Origin: Corbicula japonica
Lineage: Eukaryota; Mollusca; Bivalvia; Venerida; Cyrenidae
Length of the DNA: 64,000 nt
NCBI GenBank assembly: GCA_038501625.1
Contig: JAZAYU010000008.1
Span: forward strand, 8,990,938-9,054,937
Reading direction: 5' to 3'
The notes beneath the pieces are model-generated. The model had not been told where the DNA came from, ran no database searches, and saw only the letters and a list, made by a program, of their open reading frames with translations. Within the stretch, counting starts at the first letter, position 1; each line of letters starts with the position of its first letter. This document shows, in pieces, positions 1-9,400 of the stretch. The position numbers and the translations under genes were made by a program.

Positions 1-162
1 CCGCGATTTATTTACAAAATTGTATAGGTCGAATAAAAACTAGTTTGCAGCTAACTCCAAATAACATTATAAAATATCCCTTTTTAACAATCGGGAATCG
101 TTTATTTTCTTGCTTGCTTTTCGATAAACAACAAAGTATCTTTAGCAACAAGTTCCACATAC

Positions 163-411
163 TGACGTAATGGTCACACTGTCCATTAGAGTTGACCACG
201 GCTGTTCCATCTTCGGTGTGAGATTTGCTTAAACCACACAGGTTCTGGAAGGCGCAGTAGTCAAAGCTGTTACATTGACCAAGCGTTCCAGGATCATTAC
301 ATGCGCTTGCGCAGTCGTCTGGACCCGAAACGGTTAAAGTCTGGTCGTTCGTGAATTGTCGGAACTTTGACGGAACCAATTGGAAAAATGCTGAAAATTT
401 CACTCGAGGAT
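163..411 (-). CDS. Gene 1 coding exon 13: PAN/apple-like cysteine cassette
   Basis: 249 bases, phase 1 to 1, so it can be inserted or removed without shifting frame. It encodes FSAFFQLVPSKFRQF, then cysteines in the order CASAC, QCNSFDYC, LCGLSKSH and QCDHYV. The spacing and length (83 residues) fit a PAN/apple domain, which usually mediates protein or glycan binding; that role is family inference. Acceptor ATAAAG, donor GTATGT. No equivalent exon was found in gene 2. Confidence 0.78.
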
Positions 412-3400
412 CTTTATACAGATATTACAGTGCTCAGCATAAATAACAAAAACAAATTATGAAATATTGGCAATGCTTTATTTTTAAATTTTGAAAAGTT
501 AAATGCGAGCATTTCCAGTTGTCATAATTGGGGTAGTCGCGGGTCAAACATTTTACTCTTTTCTTCTACTACTTAACTAAAGAATTGAACCCAGGGGTTC
601 CGTTTGACCCGGAGATGGTTTTTTTAATTTTGATATTTTCCAAAAAGCTTTTAATTGAAGGGTGGTTTTGTTTCATTGAAATTAGGGGTATTTTGGCAAA
701 TAATTGGCTAAATTAGCCTAAACAATATGCAAATGACCCTTCAGATTCAGCAGCTAGTGAAACCCATAATACCCCTAAAGTTTACTACGACTAACTAACA
801 TACCTAATGGAGGCGGGACTTCTAACAATGTGCCAACAAAGTAAAGGGTGTCGGCTTCCACGCGGAACTGGCCATTCTGAACACGTATATGTGACACGTG
901 GCCCACTTGAGATATTCTATCAGTTATAGCGGAAACAAACTGGTTCTTGTACTGTAACAAGCTGTTGTCCCAGGAGCCTGGAAAAGCAAAGCGAAGCAAT
1001 GTTGAAAACGTGTACTACAATGAGAAAATATGGCTTACTGCCTTCGCAATAAATGTAGAACATGATCAAATTGATGAAACAATGTGAAACAAATATAAAT
1101 TGTTTGTTAAATTGATAAAGAATGCTTCTTTGGCTGAATGGCGAACATGAACAGCGAAGATCTTAATTAGACTGCGCGATTGCGCTGGCTGATCTGGTAC
1201 ACACGTTCGCATCTAGGAAAAAATTGGTCACGACCGTTCATAGCTTAAATATGTTTCAGTTTGTTGAGGCCGCCCAACTGTGAGTTAACACTACAGTGTA
1301 GACATCATTGAGGTAGAAACTAATCGCGATATACTGCTGTCACACATGACAGCGTGCTTTAGTTGTTGTTGTTGTTGTTGTTGTTACATCATTAACATTC
1401 TTTCAAATGGTTTAATTTGATTTACAGTCGAACTGATTTCGCAGGCTACATGCCTCAAAGATACATTTCATTTTAAGATCACTAATATTTACAAATTACG
1501 TCAATAAAAGTTTATCAACCATCTCCGTCAACAACTGTATTTGATTATACCAGTACAACCTCATAACGACAATTGCTGTCTATTATACTAGTTAACAGTT
1601 TCACAATAAAGGCATTGGCTAAAAGATCATAATACCAAATCAGGAGACTGGTATCCAATCTAAGTTTTATAATCTTGGGCCGATCACCGGATATGAAAAC
1701 GACTTCGCCAAGTCGCAATTTTAAATGTATTCTTAAGGATCGGTTGTTTTGCAATTCAAATTTTGCAATCGGAACAATCTATAAGAGTTCCAAATATTAA
1801 GCACCGTTTGGCTTTGCAAGCGAATTGTTAAAATAGTAGTTGTAATTAATCCGAGACTGTTGGCGTAAGCAGTCTATCTATGGTTGACACTAAACATCTA
1901 AGTCGGCAGAGTACCTGGGAATTCGATGATAAAGTTCTTTTGTGAGAAGTCGTCATAGCAACCAGCTATTGAGAATCTGTTGTAGGACGGATCTTCGGAA
2001 TCAAAGTTGTAGATGTTGTATGTTGCTGCATAACCAATCTGAAAATATAATCACATACAACTTCTTTGTGACGATTTATAAAGGCTGTGTGGAATCGAGT
2101 ACTGTGAATTTTACGATTAGGGCGCATGACGCATGATAGACGATTCGGACGCATGACACACGATTGACGATGAGTCCCGTTGCTACTATTTTGCTGGTAA
2201 CATAGAACAAATCCGCTGTTTACTTCAGTTAATCCGGTGCCATAGATTACAGGTTCGAATCCCCGTTGGAATGAGATTCATCGGCAATTGTTGTCACCGA
2301 TAACGTGGGTTGTTGTTTTTCAACTATATATATATAACTTACATTGTCCGGTGTAGTGATTCTCAACTGGACCGGAATGTCGGTGTTTTGCTGTTGATTG
2401 GGACCAATGTTGTTACTTGACGACCATTGTTGCTGTAAACAGAAAGTATTACAGTGATAAAGAGCTCGTGGCTATTGAGACCCTTATCACTCAGTTCTAA
2501 CCATTGTGTAAATCGGGGTTTTATAGTACACACAAGCATTTAGTAGTTTTCTTTATCTCATCATATTCTCCTAAAATAAAATCGGTCGACTTGATAACAA
2601 ATCAATTTAATCAATTCATCAAAATAAAATAACAAATTGCAACATTTTACAGATTACTAGACCGTCACGTGACAGACAGTTTATTTAAAATTGCAATCAG
2701 TAAATACTTTGATAATGTATGGGAAATTTGAAAGCCGCCGAACACAACAAATAGGAAAATATTGCAGGCTCGGTTTGATTGAGCCTGTTCATGGACATTA
2801 ATGGAATGCATATAACTGCCCACTCTGCCTCGACCTCGATGGAAGGCAACTTAATATTTACACCAGTAAACAATACAGTTAAGAACAGTACGAGAATTGC
2901 ACACCGGAAAACAGATACATTTTAAAACTCTTCATTATGTAGTACAATACCATACTTGTTTCTATTAACAGAGCAATACGAGACTGTCTTTATCCAGAAC
3001 CAACTATATTTGGCATAAAACATATACCATCGCTACCATCGGAAACAATACACTCCGTGGCACTACTGAACTGAGAAATAACGTTTCAATGATATCAACA
3101 TGCTCCCATTTTATCTGGATTCAGAAACATAAACCTATTTACTGCATTTGGTCATAGTCATCTGACCAGCAATAATAGATCGGTTAGAAAATAAGTTCGA
3201 AACCTGGCTTGAACATAAACGGGTCCAAATATATGCGATGGCTGGTCAGTATCTGATTTGTTTCAAAAGTCATGCTGGCAGATTTGGTCTCCGATAAACA
3301 CAATTATTAAATGTAGACCAACCATTACTCCAGCTTCAACGCAGAACTAAGAACAAAAAGCAGATAAAACTTATGGTCCTGTTTTGTTAGTAATTATCAT

Positions 3401-6400
3401 CCTTGAAAACTGTTTCAATGTCCAGTCAGTACATGTAAGATAATTTAATATCATAAATTATACAAATCAAATTTTTATAACTATTCTGTTTACGAATCGG
3501 CATAGAAGACGAAAAAGATGCTACTTGCATTCATGAAATAGAACTCAAATGTTGATGAAAAGTTTCCGTAATTTGGTAGATGGAAGTCTGTTCTGTTGGA
3601 GATGAATACGTCACACAAAATGCCCCTCACTGTTCGCTGAAATACAAAACAACAAAAATTCTATCATCATCCTTTTTTAAACATGTTATCTCATGCTTTG
3701 CTTTTTCTAGTGCTTTCAAAAATCTTTCTGCTTACTAGAACTAATATTATTAAAGAGGTCCTTCATGTGGACGTAGAACCTGCATAGAAACGTTCCGTTG
3801 TAAGTAGGTCTTTTGATGAAGTTTGATACAAATCTTCATGAAAACATACATTCAATGCCACTATGACCGTAGGTTTCTGCTTCAAATTTCACTTTGAAGG
3901 CTACCACCCTTGCCAATTGACTAAATTGACTTGTAGTGAACCTGTTAATATGCATTCTTTTAAAAGTATTGTTTCCTTTTTCGAAATAGTTTTGTGTTCT
4001 AACAGCTGCAGAAATACACGTTTTATATGATTTTTTTCTGTAGCAGTAATGGCAAGACAATGATTCCCCTTATTGTTTTTATTGTACCGGAAAACTGCCT
4101 TTATATTTAGTGTACGCTGATCTACACATACCGTTCCCTCGTAAGTATAAGTAGTATTATCAAGGTAGAAGAGCTGCGAGGGAGACTTCATGCGCACGTA
4201 GAACTGCGAGCTCTGGTTGGCGTTCACGGAGATCTGTACCGACGCATCAAAGGTCGTGTTCTGGATGGGGATCATACTGCAGTTACCCAGAGTGTTGTCA
4301 ATCGCGTACGCTATACCTAGAGTTAAAAGAAACAACTACTATTTCAATTTTTCAAATAACATATAGTGAATTTTACAGTTGTTCCATATTCACAGAGAAA
4401 GAATTATATGAAAATGCTATAACAGAGTCTGGTTGACCAGAATCTGAGTGAGCTTTACACGATCCGGTACATCTCTACCTGGACTGTGTACAATATTTAC
4501 TAATACTAGCATTCGGTCTTGAAAGAATCGAGTACTAGTAGCACATGTCTTACAATAACCAATTATTGTTAGATTAATCTTTCATGTGTACTCCGTGTAA
4601 AACTTGATAATCCAGTCACTGCAGTCTGAACCATGTCTACAATGTTCGTTAATCGGTCAACGAAGTTAATTTTAAACAATTTATTAATATTCGAAACAGT
4701 TTGCTCTTTAATAGTCATCTCCCTATGCGATGGCAGTACATGGCAGTAAATGGCAAATAATCGCGTATATGTCCTTGTACAAACCTAACCTTTAATTTAA
4801 ACACTTTATGCGAAATAAACTGGCTAATTAACGTGAAACATTTTTGGAACGTTATATTGCTAAATGGTGGCACAAATATGCCACCATACTTTTTTTATAC
4901 CTGTTGAGTAGTCGTGAATCTCCGTGACCGGATTTGTAGTCCAATAGGGGTATCCAGAAAACGTTGGTTTATAGTCGAACCTTACCAGGTTATAATTGTA
5001 GTCGTAATATACCTAAAACAAACGCGACCTGTTTCATAAGGCGGCCTAAATTTAGCATGTTTAAGTGAGCTAGTATTTAAATCAGATGGCCTAGGTAGCT
5101 AAGTTGGTAGAGAGCGTCGGGAGCCAGATATCCAAGGTTCGAGTCTGGTATATACTTATTTCTCCCTAAAACTGCCACACAACAATGTGTATTAATGGCA
5201 ATTATAACAATTATACCCTACCCTGCCTCGTGTTATATACCCTACCCTGCCTCGTGTTATATAGAGCGGTATATGAAGAAACAAAATAACAAACACCAAA
5301 GGAAAGCTGACAAAATTTAACAATTTAATGCGACCTACACAATTTTGTTACAATAATACAAAGTTATGGACATTTGAAAAAAAAAAACTTCCCTCGTTTG
5401 TTTTGTTTCATATATAGAATTGACGCACTCTGAAATCCTCGCTGAGGAGTAGGTTGAACCATTTTGGTAAATCCAATTCCCATAAACCTCAATGTTAAAT
5501 TCCCAATATTCAATGCATATTTAACATGATTTCTATCATCTTAATTTCTAGACAACCATATATGACTGTGAAGATCTACATTTCATCTATTCAAAAACAC
5601 ACAGGAAATGGGGGGTTAACTAACTAGTAAGAAAATTACTGATCTCTAACCGAACAGACCCTATTTTAAACGCGGAATCGCAAATACGGTGCCAAAAATA
5701 TACATCCGCTGTTCCGGAACTAGTTCGCCTCTACTAAACGAGATGTAGGCATGAAATTGCTTTCGTTTATTTTCCTGACAAGTTATTCCTGCAAACAAGC
5801 CACAAACAGGTCGATTTCTAACGGTTAAGAGGCCCCCAGATGGAGAGAAAAAAAATAGCATATACAATGTATTAAAACGGACTTCATTCGAATTGACCAC
5901 GGAGGGATACAGCGTGATTTGGTGTTATTCAACCAGTATTCTCAGATATGGCGGATCCAACTGCTCACCCACGTATTGGTAATTCGACGCTGGAGTGTTT
6001 GAGCCACTCGGGCACATTCGTGATCTATTTGTTATAATTACTTTTGATTTTATGCAGCAATAAATGCCGTATAAAAAAGACCATGATATGGTTGACTTAC
6101 ATCTGCCTGTGAAACTGCTTGGTCTAAAGTGTCCACAATTTCTTCTCTGTATGAGTATTGTCCGGACAGTACAGGCACTTTTCTTGTTTGCTTTCTACCG
6201 GGGCATACCTTACCTTGTGGCGTCTGAAATAAGCAAGGTAAAAATGAATAGGTAAAATGGCGTGTAAAAGTTGAATAAATAGTATAAGTTTTATGTTCTA
6301 CGCGGTGCTAAAAATAGTGTTGCTGTTTGTTTTTCTAGACGGTTTATAAAATTTAATGTGTTCATACTCGGGCTAATATCAGTGGTGTTATTAAGCATGT

Positions 6401-9400
6401 TTTCCTTCGCGGGGAAACATATTTATTCTATATTAAGATGTTTTAATAAAAAAAATCATAGTAACAAGTGAACTACTTTCGTCATGACAAATCTACCCGT
6501 ATCAAAGGCATCCATTATTTGTTTATGTTAATTTCCGACAATATATTGAGAAGTCACACCTGTCACTTAACTGAAAGCCCTAGCCAGTAGCTGAAATACA
6601 CGAGCCCCGTCCTTACCAAAATCTAGCGTTAGTACTCTAAGAAGATGTTTGATTTTCTCTGCTATTGTTGGACAACTTACATTACAGAAAACTAAAGACT
6701 TTAGTTCATCAAGTTTGCCATTTATGATTTCGGGCAACTATAGCATTGATATGATAGTGTAAATGTAGATGTTATATATCGCGAAAATAACCTAATTCTC
6801 TGGTAACCTTAATTCAGCTAACATTTTAATAAAACTTCTGTATTAATTGAATGAATGAAAGAATAACGAACAAATCTTCAAAATAATAAGGCAGCAGGAT
6901 GATCTTGTATGTGCTTACGTCAAAAACGGAATCGTCCGCCCATATCCTATTTCGGTAATCGAAATATTCGTAAATGTGATGAAAATTTACGGATCCAAGC
7001 TGGAGTCCTGTCACTTCGGCTCGAACGGGTATCTGACTGGAAAGGTCTGGCTCAGTCCAGTTGTATGCTTAAAGAAATATTTACATGCGTTTACAAAGAA
7101 ACTACAATAGTTAAGTAATACCCTTTGTTCTATTTCTACCATTTATGGTGATAAATAAGGAACTGCCACCGGAAACGTCTGTTTTGCCTCAAATCAGGCA
7201 AAATCTGACAGATGCCCGCTAGGCAGCAGTTGCAATCTAGCAATGAAGATGTTGTTTGCTCAAGGAGCCCGTCGAAGGTTTGGGAAAACCTGAACGTTAG
7301 TGGCGACCAGACGATTGTGGAAAGGTTGAAAAGACGTCGGTCGGGCACCGGCGTTTGTTTGAATCGGGGCGGCCTCCGTAAGATTTTTCTACTTTAAAAA
7401 ATTACCATGTGGACACCTTATTGGCGCCGACAAACGCCCGGAAAGGCACCGCCTGGTGTATAGTTACCGCCCTCTTACTGAAATATGCATAATCTCTATA
7501 ACACTTGCCTCTTACTTGGGCATCTGGGTAGTAAGGTTCGCACTTGTCAGGTACAACTACGGCAAGTTTCAAATCTTTCAATTAACACAAAACTGCCACA
7601 ATGCTTTGGTTGTATACATACAGAATATACGGATTATTTCACAAAATTATCTTATAATCAGTTAAGTGTATTTACCTGCAAATGTAGCAGGCATAACAGA
7701 AAGCAAAATTTGATTGAAGGACAATTAATAGTCCATTTGTGTTTCGTTTTTGAAAATTTTACTTTTACATATAATCTGTATCACTATATTAATATGTTCG
7801 CTGTACACCTTTGTTATTTTGAGACATGTGATTTGGAGATTATGCATTAGCATGTATTTTGTACTTGGGCATTAATATAATTTACTGGAAATAAAAGTTA
7901 CAAGAAGGTGTATTTACCAGAGAAATAGTAGTCCAGGGTAAAGTTGGAAATGAGCAGGGGCCAGTACATACACGACTGCCACCAATCACAAAGTATACCT
8001 CGGACCACCTTCGTTCCTTTGTACGTCTGAAAACCAGTTTTATATATAAATTAGAATGTGTCCTCGGACACTGATGCCCCCACTGCTGCAACAACATTTG
8101 TAATATCAAAGGGCCATAACTATGGTAAAGATAACCGCACTAAAAAAATCCTTTCTTTACGATCATCTACACATCCTGCTTGATCATCTATGCAAGTTTG
8201 AAAGAAATCCGCTTGATAGTTTAGGAGGACTTGATGCCATAAGATTTGAAGGACGCACGTAAGAACGTACAGACGTACGCACGGAAGAGTGCAACTCTAT
8301 ATGCCTCCCACTTCGTGGGGCATAAAAATGTGACACGATTACACCCAAATTTGGTTCTTCACAGTAATTTAATGTGATTTGTCTTTTGGTGCTTTTCTTT
8401 ATAATGATTCCGATACTATCACTAAAAGTTTGAAAAGTTATAATTCAAATATCTTTGGTCAAACTTCTGTTCTGACTGGGAATTTTAGTGCGATTTAAAT
8501 GTAATTGTTTAGGATAACCCCAAAAATAATTCTTCCAAAAGATTTTTAATTTAATAATATGTAGGCACAGCGTTTGTAGGATCAATCTTGACATTATTGA
8601 GCTAACAGTTAATATGTTCGAGCGTGGGTAGGAATATAATAATGGAATTGCAACATCACTAACCAGACCGTTTTCTTTTGCGAAATGCAGTGCCTGGTTC
8701 GTGCCGTAGATGTGAGGTATACCACCAGCCCCTGTTCCTTGTTTCATTCCAAACAACAGCTGATTATCATCGAACTGTAGATCCGCAACAGAACAGTTGT
8801 TGTCTAAAACGAGTAAAACAAGTATTGAGATGTTTTGAAAAATCTCTCGCCCTTTCTGAATTTTTCTGACAACATATGGGCTGAAGGTTGTAAAACTAGT
8901 CTCAAATCTCAAGCATATGATATGCTGAAATGGCGATTTGGAGACTAGTTTCCATGCTTAGTTTTATAATCTTGGGCAATGGAGTCAGGTCTCACGTCTA
9001 AAGTAATTAGCTGTATTTTTCCTCGGATATTATCACAATTTAAAGGTTCATTCAACCTTCACCTGCGACCAACTGAGCCCCAAAGCTAGGGTTCAATTGT
9101 AACGATAACCACGATTGTTTTACATTAAATTAGAACACTTGTATCTTAATGCTTGATAGAATATCGTTTTAAACGACAATGTCACTCCGACCTTGACCTC
9201 TGACCTACTGATCCCAACTTTCATCACTCTCAGGTTTAGGGCCGGTAGGTCCTGTTTGATTGGACATAATATTTTATGTATACATACAGACCAACAAGTG
9301 CAACAGCAAATGTTCTTTGCAGCCAAGCAATTCTCCTTTAAAACATGTTTGTGGTAAAACCACAAATGGGCTAGAGCTTAACATGTATAAGTCTATGGAA

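Noticed and set aside
3901..4131. Longer minus-strand frame continuing past exon 8 of gene 1
   Set aside because: A GTATGT donor at the end of exon 8 and the equivalent donor in gene 2 show the rest is intron.
8445..8912. 155-codon minus-strand open frame
   Set aside because: Only 8664-8803 is coding (exon 3); the flanking residues are intron read-through past good splice sites.
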